Source of the DNA: JAAGZL01 sp050290785
Lineage (GTDB): Bacteria; Pseudomonadota; Gammaproteobacteria; Chromatiales; Chromatiaceae
Direction of reading: 5' to 3'
Assembly (NCBI GenBank): GCA_050290785.1
Contig: JBNKIR010000029.1
Location: 1 to 6,309 of the forward strand
DNA length: 6,309 nt
Positions within the stretch are counted from its first letter, which is position 1. Each line of letters starts with the position of its first letter. The translations under genes and the position numbers were made by a program. Under the pieces are notes generated by a model. It was not told the origin of the DNA, did no database searches, and saw only the letters and a program-made list of their open reading frames with translations. Shown one piece after another: positions 1 to 6,008 of this stretch.

Positions 1-180
1 AATGCCCTAAGGGTAAGGCCGGAAAACTGCCGCAGATTCGCCGAGGGATTCTCTTGGGATCGCTCGGTAGATCAATTCCTCACCAACATCACCCCGGCCA
101 AGTTCTCCGGAAGGCATATAGTGAAAGAGACAGAGGCCAAGGGGACAGGAGCCACGCCCTCACATGGCGCCGGCCAGTAG
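1..180 (+). CDS. C-terminal fragment of a probable glycosyltransferase (5' end outside window)
   Basis: Reading frame 1 is open from the first base to a TAG at 178-180, giving 59 residues with no start, so this is the tail of a gene that begins left of the window. The fragment contains RRFAEGFSWDRSVDQFL (about residues 11-27). This resembles the closing helix of many GT-B fold glycosyltransferases (families GT1/GT4), where an 'A..FSW....QFL.NL' stretch packs back on the N-terminal domain. After it comes a low-complexity Gly/Thr/Lys-rich tail. The sugar donor and acceptor cannot be read from this fragment. It lies 99 bp upstream of the ornithine-lipid-type acyltransferase on the same strand. 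This makes a membrane-glycolipid glycosyltransferase attractive, but that rests on context only. The coding call is fairly firm because the frame is open throughout and the motif is recognisable; the family call is moderate. Confidence 0.6.
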   Translation, partial: NALRVRPENCRRFAEGFSWDRSVDQFLTNITPAKFSGRHIVKETEAKGTGATPSHGAGQ

Positions 181-188
181 ACACCTAT

Positions 189-217
189 TTGACACAATAA
201 TAATTCCACAATAAAAC
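189..217 (+). promoter_or_regulatory. candidate sigma-70 promoter for the OlsF-type gene
   Basis: A perfect TTGACA -35 hexamer (189-194) is followed, after a 17-base spacer, by TAAAAC (212-217), which matches 4 of 6 bases of the -10 consensus. It lies just after the upstream stop codon and about 60 bases before the likely start at 280, in an AT-rich stretch between GC-richer genes. This suggests the acyltransferase can be transcribed on its own. No convincing Pho-box-like repeat was found here. The site is inferred from pattern only. Confidence 0.35.
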
Positions 218-266
218 CGTAAAGCAACTGCAACATTAAGCCTGTACTGTTCTCAGCAAACACAAT

Positions 267-275
267 GAGAGAGAG
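267..275 (+). promoter_or_regulatory. ribosome binding site deciding the start at 280
   Basis: A purine run GAGAGAGAG lies 4 to 8 bases before the ATG at 280. The in-frame ATG at 265 has no comparable purine-rich sequence in front of it, so 280 is preferred. Confidence 0.45.
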
Positions 276-279
276 TCGT

Positions 280-1995
280 ATGCTGAGTATCGAACAGGTA
301 ATAACCGAACGCTTCCCAACCCTCGTCGCAAACAAACCCCAACTGATAACCAGGCCCACCATAGGTCTGCTGCGCCTTTTGTTTCACGAGAAAGAGACCA
401 ACAGATTTCTTGAGGAACACAAGGGTCTTACCGGTCTGGATTTTATAGAGAAGGTGTTGGAGTACTTTGATCTCGACTACACCGTATCCAGGAATGACTT
501 GGAGAACATACCTCCGACCGGACGGGTGGTGATAGTCGCGAATCACCCATTGGGTGCGCTGGATGCCTTGTCACTGATACGCATGGTAGGCACTGTACGC
601 AAGGATGTAAAGGTGATTGCCAATGACATGCTGGCCGCATTCCATCCCCTTAAAGATCTGATGCTAATGGTAGATAACATCACCGGCTCCACAAAGAAAA
701 GCAGTGTGGAAAAGATCCTTGATTGTCTAAAACGGGATGAGGCCCTGATAGTTTTTCCTGCCGGCGAGGTCTCAAGATTGCGCCCCAACGGGGTGCGGGA
801 TGGTAAATGGAAACACGGCTTTCTGCAGTTTGCCAAACGTACTGCGGCGCCTATTCTTCCGGTGCATATAGATGCGCGTAATTCCGCCTGGTTCTACAGC
901 ATATCAATGCTATCCAAACCACTCTCAGCCCTGTTCCTGATGCAGGAGATATTTCGCCAGCGGGCGAATGTAATCGGATTTCGCGTGGGAGAGCTGATAC
1001 CCATCAGATATCTTGAGCAGAATGGCCTCAGGAATAAAACACTGGCCAAGATGTTGCGTAAACATCTCTATCGTCTGGCAGCAAAGAAAGAGGGACTATT
1101 CCAGACCGAGACCGGCATAGCACATCCGGAGGCGCGCCAGGCGCTAAAACAGGAGTTGCGTGCAGGCGAACTGCTGGGTGAGACCAGTGATGGCAAACAG
1201 ATCATCCTGGTTGACTGGTTTCCGGAATCGAGTGTGATACGCGAGATCGGCAGGCTGCGCGAGCTTAGTTTCCGTAAGGTAGGTGAAGGCACGGGGGCAC
1301 GACGTGATCTGGATATATATGATCAATACTACAAGCATCTGGTGCTTTGGGATAATGAGGCCCTGGAAATAGTCGGCGCCTATCGCCTGGGTGAAGGCAA
1401 CCACATCCTGGATAAGAGCGGTAAGGACGGATTCTATTCAGCTACCCTGTTCCGGTTTAACCAGCCCTTTCATGCATATCTGGAAAACTCTCTGGAGCTG
1501 GGACGAAGCTTTGTCCAGCCAGGTTATTGGGGCACCAGGGCGCTGGATTATCTATGGCAGGGCCTGGGGGCATATCTAAGGCATCACCCGAAGATCAGAT
1601 ACCTGTTCGGGCCGGTAAGTATAAGCGCCAACTACCCGCCTGCCGCAAGGGACATGCTGGTCTATTTTTATGGCACATATTTCAGCCATCCGCAGAAGCT
1701 GGTCACCTCCAACAATCCCTGCCAACTCGGCCAACAGACATTAGAGGAGTTCAGGGATATCTTCCAAGGAGATGACTTCAGCCGTGATCTAAAGGAACTA
1801 AAGAATCGTCTCTCCATGCAGAACATGAGTATTCCTACCCTATATAAGCAGTACTCCGATCTGTGTGAAGATGGGGGCGTCAGGTTCCTGGACTTCGGCA
1901 TAGACCCGGATTTTTCCGGATGTACAGATGGCTTTCTTTTAGTGGATATCAGCAAGATCAAGGAATCGAAAAGAAGGCGCTATATAGATGAATAG
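280..1995 (+). CDS. olsF: OlsF-type bifunctional acyltransferase (fused PlsC-like O-acyltransferase and GNAT/OlsB-like N-acyltransferase), ornithine lipid synthesis
   Basis: This 571-residue protein combines two acyltransferase domains. The N-terminal half (about residues 75-260) is lysophospholipid-acyltransferase-like. It has NHPLGALD at 88-95, where H89 and D95 form the catalytic His/Asp pair with five-residue spacing, and FPAGEVSR at 159-166 as the FPEG-type substrate motif. The C-terminal half (about 310-480) resembles OlsB/putative-hemolysin GNAT proteins, with ELGRSFVQPGYWG at 406-418 and FGPVSIS at 443-449. In known OlsF proteins (about 580 residues, for example from Serratia) the C-terminal domain attaches a 3-hydroxyacyl chain to the ornithine alpha-amine and the N-terminal domain adds the second acyl chain. 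The product is a phosphorus-free membrane lipid often made under phosphate limitation. The start at 280 is chosen over 265 because GAGAGAG precedes it and MLSIEQVI is a typical family N-terminus. No signal peptide is seen; the enzyme probably acts at the inner face of the cytoplasmic membrane. The family call is strong; the exact amino-acid acceptor is inferred. Confidence 0.85.
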   Translation: MLSIEQVITERFPTLVANKPQLITRPTIGLLRLLFHEKETNRFLEEHKGLTGLDFIEKVLEYFDLDYTVSRNDLENIPPTGRVVIVANHPLGALDALSLIRMVGTVRKDVKVIANDMLAAFHPLKDLMLMVDNITGSTKKSSVEKILDCLKRDEALIVFPAGEVSRLRPNGVRDGKWKHGFLQFAKRTAAPILPVHIDARNSAWFYSISMLSKPLSALFLMQEIFRQRANVIGFRVGELIPIRYLEQNGLRNKTLAKMLRKHLYRLAAKKEGLFQTETGIAHPEARQALKQELRAGELLGETSDGKQIILVDWFPESSVIREIGRLRELSFRKVGEGTGARRDLDIYDQYYKHLVLWDNEALEIVGAYRLGEGNHILDKSGKDGFYSATLFRFNQPFHAYLENSLELGRSFVQPGYWGTRALDYLWQGLGAYLRHHPKIRYLFGPVSISANYPPAARDMLVYFYGTYFSHPQKLVTSNNPCQLGQQTLEEFRDIFQGDDFSRDLKELKNRLSMQNMSIPTLYKQYSDLCEDGGVRFLDFGIDPDFSGCTDGFLLVDISKIKESKRRRYIDE

Positions 1996-2100
1996 TGAGC
2001 AAGGTGTAATCAACATATTTACAACATGTGGTATTTAACATTCCGGAAATATGCCTGTAACAGATGGACCCTATGATAGCGACTCCTAAAAAAATATATT

Positions 2101-2104
2101 GGAG
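2101..2104 (+). promoter_or_regulatory. ribosome binding site of the porin gene
   Basis: GGAG is followed by seven bases and the ATG at 2112. It fixes the porin start at the signal peptide and not at the in-frame ATG at 2064, which would put 16 non-signal residues in front. Confidence 0.65.
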
Positions 2105-2111
2105 TCCACAA

Positions 2112-3221
2112 ATGAAAAAACAGCTTTTAGCAACTGCAGTTGCCTTCGCAATCGCAGTCCCAATGGCGGCAAGCGCCGATGTAACCGTCTACGGGAAACT
2201 ACATTACAGCGTAGATAGTATAGATTTTGGTGATGATGTTGGTGCCACCGATTACGGCCAGGGCAACTTCCTGATCCCTGGCCGCAGAATTCAGGGTACC
2301 GGTGACGATAGAGATATCGGCAACGGTTATGACGGTTGGGCAGTAAACAGCCATAGTTCAAGATTCGGCATCAAGGGTTCCGAGGATCTTGGTAACGGCC
2401 TGAGTGCTGTATTCCAGATGGAGTTCGGCATTGCTGGTGATGACTTGGGTAGCATTAGCAACAACCGCAATACCTACGTCGCCCTGGCCGGTAGCTGGGG
2501 TGTGGCCGGAATCGGTCAGGTAGACACACCGTTCAAGAGTTCAACCTCCAGCCTGGAGCTGTTCGGCGACAGCATCGGCGACTACAATCAGCTCGGTTTT
2601 GACGATGTGCGCGCACCTGACGCCGTGTTCTACATGAGCCCAAACTGGAACGGTTTTTCCTTCGTTGCAGGTGCCATTATACCTTCATCATCTCTTAATT
2701 CTGACGGCGTAGAGGCAACCTCCATAGCCGCAAGCTACAATAACGGTCCCTTCTTTGCGTCTCTGGCGTATGAAAGTGTCTCCGAAGATTGGATGGTAGA
2801 TTTGGATCCTCTAGACGATGCCAACTTCGCAAATGTCACCGCAACCGACGACTACAATAAATGGCGCCTGGGTCTGGGTTACACCGCCAATGGCTTCCAT
2901 GTGGGTTTCATCTATGAAGACCGGGATATGGAATTTGCCACCCTGGATGCTGATAGCAGCTCCTGGCAGCTTTCCGGCAGCTACACCGCAGGCAATAACA
3001 CCTTCAAGGTCGCTTACGGTGAGATGGATGCAGACGACGATGCCTTCACTGCAATCGGTTGGGGTAATATGGATGCGGAGCAATGGACTGTAGGCATAGA
3101 CCACAAACTGAGTAGCCGCACCAAGCTCTATGCAACCTACTCAGACTATAGCTTTGCTGATAACGGCAACCATGATCTGGATTGGGATGCCTTCTCTCTG
3201 GGCATCATCCACAAATTCTAG
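2112..3221 (+). CDS. outer-membrane porin of the Gram-negative general porin family (OmpC-like)
   Basis: This 369-residue protein is predicted to form a trimeric 16-strand beta-barrel channel in the outer membrane. Residues 1-22 are a classic Sec signal peptide: MKK start, hydrophobic core, cleavage after A-S-A. The mature chain begins DVTVYGKLHYSVDS, the usual first beta-strand. Family landmarks follow: SSRFGIKGSEDLGNGLSAVF, a GIGQVDTPF segment leading to loop 3 (the constriction loop), and DAVFYMSPNWNGFSFVAGA. The chain ends in IIHKF, with the C-terminal Phe recognised by the Bam machinery. By hand count the mature protein has about 52 Asp/Glu against about 17 Lys/Arg. This points to a cation-preferring pore and away from a phosphate-selective, Lys-rich channel of PhoE or OprP type. 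It probably forms its own transcription unit, because a strong terminator follows. TATGAT at 2072-2077 is a possible -10 box, but no good -35 was found. The solute specificity is unknown. Confidence 0.9.
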   Translation: MKKQLLATAVAFAIAVPMAASADVTVYGKLHYSVDSIDFGDDVGATDYGQGNFLIPGRRIQGTGDDRDIGNGYDGWAVNSHSSRFGIKGSEDLGNGLSAVFQMEFGIAGDDLGSISNNRNTYVALAGSWGVAGIGQVDTPFKSSTSSLELFGDSIGDYNQLGFDDVRAPDAVFYMSPNWNGFSFVAGAIIPSSSLNSDGVEATSIAASYNNGPFFASLAYESVSEDWMVDLDPLDDANFANVTATDDYNKWRLGLGYTANGFHVGFIYEDRDMEFATLDADSSSWQLSGSYTAGNNTFKVAYGEMDADDDAFTAIGWGNMDAEQWTVGIDHKLSSRTKLYATYSDYSFADNGNHDLDWDAFSLGIIHKF

Positions 3222-3250
3222 ATTTTTATAGTTTAGAATCTGAGCAGTTA

Positions 3251-3277
3251 AACGGGGCCTGTGGGCCCCGTTTTTTT
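3251..3277 (+). terminator. Rho-independent terminator after the porin gene
   Basis: A perfect 9-bp stem, AACGGGGCC (3251-3259) with GGCCCCGTT (3264-3272), encloses a TGTG loop and runs into a seven-T tract at 3271-3277. It starts 29 bases after the porin stop codon. It separates the porin from the psiE-like gene, so psiE needs its own promoter. Confidence 0.92.
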
Positions 3278-3336
3278 CGATTGACGACTCCAGGGCACAG
3301 CAACCGACACACCGTTTTCTCAAGATAAAAACAGAA

Positions 3337-3368
3337 GCATCATAACCATGTCACATCGGCGTAATAAT
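3337..3368 (+). promoter_or_regulatory. candidate Pho-box-like operator and -10 element upstream of psiE
   Basis: GCATCAT-AACC-ATGTCAC (3337-3354) has the layout of a PhoB box: two 7-mers at 11-base period, matching CTGTCAT/C at about 4 of 7 and 6 of 7 positions. A weaker third unit, GCGTAAT, follows at 3359. AATAAT at 3363-3368 (5 of 6 to TATAAT) sits where the -10 box of a PhoB-dependent promoter would be expected. It lies downstream of the porin terminator and about 45 bases before the psiE start. The match is imperfect and was found by eye; the same core recurs at 3905. Confidence 0.4.
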
Positions 3369-3398
3369 TCAGACCTATCATGGCCCCTCCGATTTTAT

Positions 3399-3403
3399 GG
3401 AGA
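3399..3403 (+). promoter_or_regulatory. ribosome binding site deciding the psiE start
   Basis: GGAGA is followed by eight bases and the ATG at 3412. The in-frame ATG at 3397 is preceded by a pyrimidine-rich stretch (CCCCTCC) with no Shine-Dalgarno match, so 3412 is the likelier start. Confidence 0.6.
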
Positions 3404-3411
3404 AGCCAATT

Positions 3412-3888
3412 ATGGAAAACGTAAAAACACAAAAACCCAACTTCCCTTCTTTCATTCTGAGCCCAAATTTTTACACCCTGATGGTCAGGGTGCTGATAGG
3501 CCTGTTGATGATATGCCTGAGCCTGTGGCTGGTCACAGGTATATTCAGCTTGATGCAACACCTCATCGTAGCCATTACCGGCGAATGGGGACATGAGGCG
3601 GAGAAGATCATCATCGACGTGGTGATCATACTGGCCATCCTGGAGCTGGTCCGCACCCTGCAATCATACCTGGAGTTGGGCCGGGTCAAGGTGACCCTCA
3701 TCCTCGACGCCGCACTGGTGGTGTTGATCGGGGAGCTGATCAGCCTCTGGTACCGAGACTACACCGTCACCGAGGTGGTGCTGAGCATGGGGGTCATCAC
3801 CATGCTGACGCTGCTCAGGATCGTCACCGTAAAGTTCTCACCGGAGCTCTGCTCAGAAGATGAGGAACTTGGGACCAAGGTCACATAA
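3412..3888 (+). CDS. psiE: PsiE-family phosphate-starvation-inducible membrane protein
   Basis: This 158-residue integral membrane protein has four predicted helices: about residues 24-50, 65-83, 92-113 and 119-140. A short polar N-terminus (MENVKTQKPNFPSF) and an acidic C-terminal tail (CSEDEELGTK) flank them. The stretch IILAILELVRTLQSYLELGRV (helix 2 to the following loop), followed by VTLILDAALVVLIGELI, matches the characteristic core of the PsiE family (Pfam PF06146). E. coli PsiE is induced by phosphate starvation under PhoB control; its biochemical function is not known. The family's usual length is about 135-170 residues, so this copy is complete. The start at 3412 is chosen for its GGAGA site; 3397 would add five residues. 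A Pho-box-like element lies just upstream and phoU is nearby, which fits phosphate control. No terminator is visible after the stop, so read-through into the PilZ-ars set is possible. Confidence 0.82.
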   Translation: MENVKTQKPNFPSFILSPNFYTLMVRVLIGLLMICLSLWLVTGIFSLMQHLIVAITGEWGHEAEKIIIDVVIILAILELVRTLQSYLELGRVKVTLILDAALVVLIGELISLWYRDYTVTEVVLSMGVITMLTLLRIVTVKFSPELCSEDEELGTKVT

Positions 3889-3893
3889 CGAAA

Positions 3894-3938
3894 TCTTCAC
3901 TGAGATGTCATATCACTGAAACAGTTGTAAATCATACT
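3894..3938 (+). promoter_or_regulatory. candidate Pho-box-like operator and promoter upstream of the PilZ-arsC-acr3 set
   Basis: Three 7-mers at exact 11-base period are present: TCTTCAC (3894-3900), ATGTCAT (3905-3911) and CTGAAAC (3916-3922). They match CTGTCAT/C at about 4, 6 and 5 of 7 positions. CATACT (3933-3938, 4 of 6 to TATAAT) begins ten bases after the last unit, as expected for the -10 box of a PhoB-dependent promoter. The core ATGTCATATC differs by one base from ATGTCACATC upstream of psiE. It starts six bases after the psiE stop codon. This is a by-eye match without scoring. Confidence 0.4.
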
Positions 3939-3958
3939 TTATGTACAACAATAACCTT

Positions 3959-3964
3959 GAGGAG
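3959..3964 (+). promoter_or_regulatory. ribosome binding site of the PilZ gene
   Basis: GAGGAG lies ten bases before the ATG at 3975; a second purine run, GAGGGA, abuts the ATG. The longer frame would begin with TTG at 3957, which overlaps this site and has no Shine-Dalgarno sequence of its own, so 3975 is preferred. Confidence 0.55.
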
Positions 3965-3974
3965 AACAGAGGGA

Positions 3975-4379
3975 ATGACCATAGAAAAGCGATTTCATCA
4001 ACGCATGGATATAGAGGCGGATGTGGATATCCACATTATGCACCGTGACCGCCACATCATGGCGAAGGCCGAGAACATCACCCCATACGGGATGCTCCTG
4101 AGTACAGACAAGCTTGCAGTCCCAACCGGGATGCTGCTCGAGATGTCAATTGATATAGACGGCAATCCAATCTCAGTTCCAGGCCTTGTCATCTGGACCA
4201 GACAGCAGAAGATCGGGGTCATGTTTCCGCAGATACAGCCGGCCCTGTTCACAGAGGCCGAGGCCTTTGTGGAGAGATCCAGCGTAAAAACACGCAAAGC
4301 CGGTAAAAAATCCTCCGCATCCGGGAGAATTTCTTCTAAGCACGTGTTGTTCCAGCCCGAACCACATTCATCTATATAA
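3975..4379 (+). CDS. PilZ domain protein, probable cyclic-di-GMP receptor
   Basis: This 134-residue cytoplasmic protein is essentially a single PilZ domain. RFHQR at residues 6-10 supplies the RxxxR arginines, and NITPYG at 34-39 fits the (D/N)x(S/T)xxG motif, with Thr in the usual Ser position. The spacing of about 24 residues is normal for c-di-GMP-binding PilZ proteins. GLVIWTRQQKIGVMF (about 70-84) matches the later beta-strands, with the common V-x-W and IGV-x-F pattern. The last 30 residues are a Lys/Ser-rich, probably disordered tail. PilZ proteins transmit c-di-GMP levels to motility, polysaccharide or transcription targets; the target here is unknown. The gene stands first in a same-strand run, 32 bases ahead of arsC and with no terminator between, so co-transcription with arsenic resistance genes is likely. 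The domain call is firm; actual ligand binding is inferred from the intact motifs. Confidence 0.85.
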   Translation: MTIEKRFHQRMDIEADVDIHIMHRDRHIMAKAENITPYGMLLSTDKLAVPTGMLLEMSIDIDGNPISVPGLVIWTRQQKIGVMFPQIQPALFTEAEAFVERSSVKTRKAGKKSSASGRISSKHVLFQPEPHSSI

Positions 4380-4411
4380 GTCAGCAGTACAACATATATA
4401 ATGGTTTCACC

Positions 4412-4843
4412 ATGCTGAAACTATTATTCCTATGCACCGGCAACTCCTGCCGTTCCCAAATGGCCGAAGGCTGGGCCCGCAAGCTGGCCGGTGACCGGAT
4501 ACTGGCTGCATCCGCCGGCATTGAGGCCCACGGCAAAAACCCCCGCGCCATCGAGGTGATGCGTGAAGCCGGGGTGGATATATCCGATCAGGAATCTACC
4601 CAACTGACCGCTGAGATGCTGAACTCAGCTGACCTGCTCATCACCGTCTGCGGTCACGCCGATGAGCACTGTCCGGTGTTGCCCGCAAATACGCGTAAAG
4701 AACACTGGCCCATCGCCGACCCGGCCAAGGCCACAGGTACGGAAGATGAGATCATGCAACTGTTCCGTTCCACCAGGGAAGAGATCAGGCAGCGCGTTAT
4801 TGCATTGATTGAACGTCTAGAGAAAGAACAGGATATAGGGTAA
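4412..4843 (+). CDS. arsC: thioredoxin-coupled arsenate reductase ArsC (low-molecular-weight phosphatase fold)
   Basis: This 143-residue cytoplasmic enzyme reduces arsenate to arsenite. The N-terminal CTGNSCR loop (C8 to R14) is the CX5R anion-binding P-loop shared with low-molecular-weight tyrosine phosphatases. C80 and C87 in VCGHADEHC match the two relay cysteines of the thioredoxin-dependent family (C82 and C89 in Staphylococcus aureus ArsC). D103 in WPIADP fits the catalytic Asp. All three redox cysteines are present, so a plain phosphatase is unlikely. This is not the glutaredoxin-type ArsC of E. coli R773. The ATG at 4412 has only a weak upstream Shine-Dalgarno match, so translation may depend on the preceding PilZ gene. 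The stop TAA shares its last A with the ATG of the ACR3 exporter (TAATG), a translational-coupling arrangement. No ArsR repressor gene accompanies it in the window. Confidence 0.93.
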   Translation: MLKLLFLCTGNSCRSQMAEGWARKLAGDRILAASAGIEAHGKNPRAIEVMREAGVDISDQESTQLTAEMLNSADLLITVCGHADEHCPVLPANTRKEHWPIADPAKATGTEDEIMQLFRSTREEIRQRVIALIERLEKEQDIG

Positions 4844-5952
4844 TGAGCAAAGAAAACGGCAACAGCAGTCAAATGGGTATCTTTGAGCGCTATCTGACCC
4901 TGTGGGTCGCGCTGTGTATCGCCATCGGTATCGGACTGGGCTATATCTTTCCGGATCTATTTCAACAGATCGGACAGGTTGAGCTGGCCCGGATCAATCT
5001 GCCCGTGGCAATCCTGATCTGGCTCATGATCATCCCCATGTTGCTCAAGATAGACCTGAAGGCCTTAACCGGAGTAACGCAGCACTGGCGCGGGGTCGGG
5101 ATTACGCTGTTCGTAAACTGGGGGGTAAAACCATTTTCCATGGCACTGCTTGGTTGGATATTTATCGGCCATCTGTTTCATGACTATCTTCCGGCCGAAC
5201 AGATCGACTCCTATATCGCCGGCCTGATCATTTTGGCCGCCGCCCCCTGTACGGCCATGGTGTTCGTCTGGAGCCACCTGATGCGTGGAGAACCGCACTT
5301 CACCCTGTCCCAGGTGGCATTAAACGACGTGATCATGGTATTCGCCTTTGCCCCCATAGTGGGACTGCTGCTGGGTCTCTCCGCCATCGCCGTTCCCTGG
5401 GACACGCTGCTGCTATCGGTGCTGCTCTACATAGTGGTGCCGCTGGTCATAGCCAACGTCTGGCGTCAGAGATTGCTTAAGGGAGAGCATGGCCCATCAC
5501 GACTTGAAAGGATGATTAAATCCCTGCACCCGTTCTCACTGGGCGCCCTGCTCGCCACCCTGATACTGCTGTTCGGATTCCAGGGAAAGATGATCATCGC
5601 ACAGCCCATGATCATAGCCCTGCTGGCGGTACCGATACTGATACAGGTTTTTTTCAATTCCGGCCTGGCATATCTGCTAAACCGTCATGTACGCTCGCCT
5701 CACTGTGTAGCGGGACCTTCAGCCCTGATCGGAGCCAGTAACTTCTTTGAGCTGGCCGTGGCCACGGCCATAGCGCTGTTTGGTTTTGAATCCGGCGCGG
5801 CTCTGGCAACGGTTGTTGGAGTACTGATTGAGGTGCCGGTGATGTTAATGGCGGTACGAGTGGTCAATCAATCACGGGGCTGGTACGAGCAACGTGATGG
5901 AGTTGTACCTTACGAAACATGTTGTCCTGATATACCGCTTTCACATTCGTAA
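4843..5952 (+). CDS. acr3: ACR3-family arsenite efflux transporter
   Basis: This 369-residue inner-membrane transporter has about ten predicted helices and expels the arsenite made by ArsC, driven by the proton-motive force. Family signatures are clear: FVNWGVKPFSMALLGW (about residues 90-105), then APCTAMVFVWS (135-144) with the conserved, functionally essential cysteine at C136. GASNFFELAVATAIALFG follows (297-314), with the conserved Glu at 303, and VVGVLIEVPVML closes the last helices. Length is normal for bacterial ACR3 proteins. The start at 4843 overlaps the arsC stop by one base, and AGGA at 4830-4833 lies nine bases upstream. The C-terminal tail (YETCCPDIPLSHS) carries an adjacent cysteine pair, C360-C361, which I do not recognise as a general family feature. 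The gene is convergent with phoU, 56 bases away, and no clear terminator is seen between them. It is the alternative to the unrelated ArsB pump. Confidence 0.95.
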   Translation: MSKENGNSSQMGIFERYLTLWVALCIAIGIGLGYIFPDLFQQIGQVELARINLPVAILIWLMIIPMLLKIDLKALTGVTQHWRGVGITLFVNWGVKPFSMALLGWIFIGHLFHDYLPAEQIDSYIAGLIILAAAPCTAMVFVWSHLMRGEPHFTLSQVALNDVIMVFAFAPIVGLLLGLSAIAVPWDTLLLSVLLYIVVPLVIANVWRQRLLKGEHGPSRLERMIKSLHPFSLGALLATLILLFGFQGKMIIAQPMIIALLAVPILIQVFFNSGLAYLLNRHVRSPHCVAGPSALIGASNFFELAVATAIALFGFESGAALATVVGVLIEVPVMLMAVRVVNQSRGWYEQRDGVVPYETCCPDIPLSHS

Positions 5953-6008
5953 TCTCTGATCGGTTCGAGAGGCCATTAAATTCTTTCATAACCAATCACC
6001 ATCTCATG

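Noticed and set aside
228..253. Pho-box-like CTG words upstream of olsF (CTGCAAC, CTGTACT, CTGTTCT)
   Set aside because: The units are 14 and 5 bases apart and do not follow the 11-base period of a PhoB site.
265..279. Earlier ATG for the OlsF-type gene
   Set aside because: It has no Shine-Dalgarno sequence, while the ATG at 280 follows a GAGAGAG run and yields a typical family N-terminus.
72..362. Minus-strand 96-residue open frame at the left end
   Set aside because: It lies antisense to the glycosyltransferase tail and the olsF start, has no ribosome site and no recognisable motif.
2041..2048. TTCCGGAA palindrome upstream of the porin as an operator
   Set aside because: Eight-base palindromes arise often by chance and no second copy or flanking symmetry supports a regulator site.
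2064..2111. In-frame N-terminal extension of the porin from the ATG at 2064
   Set aside because: It would place 16 polar residues before a perfect signal peptide, and a good GGAG ribosome site serves the ATG at 2112.
3348..3596. Plus-strand 82-residue open frame ahead of and overlapping psiE
   Set aside because: It overlaps psiE in another frame, has no recognisable family or ribosome site, and its product looks like random shadow sequence.
5953..6008. Possible bidirectional terminator between acr3 and phoU
   Set aside because: Only a four-base CTCT/AGAG pairing is seen, with no stable GC stem and no T tract on either strand.
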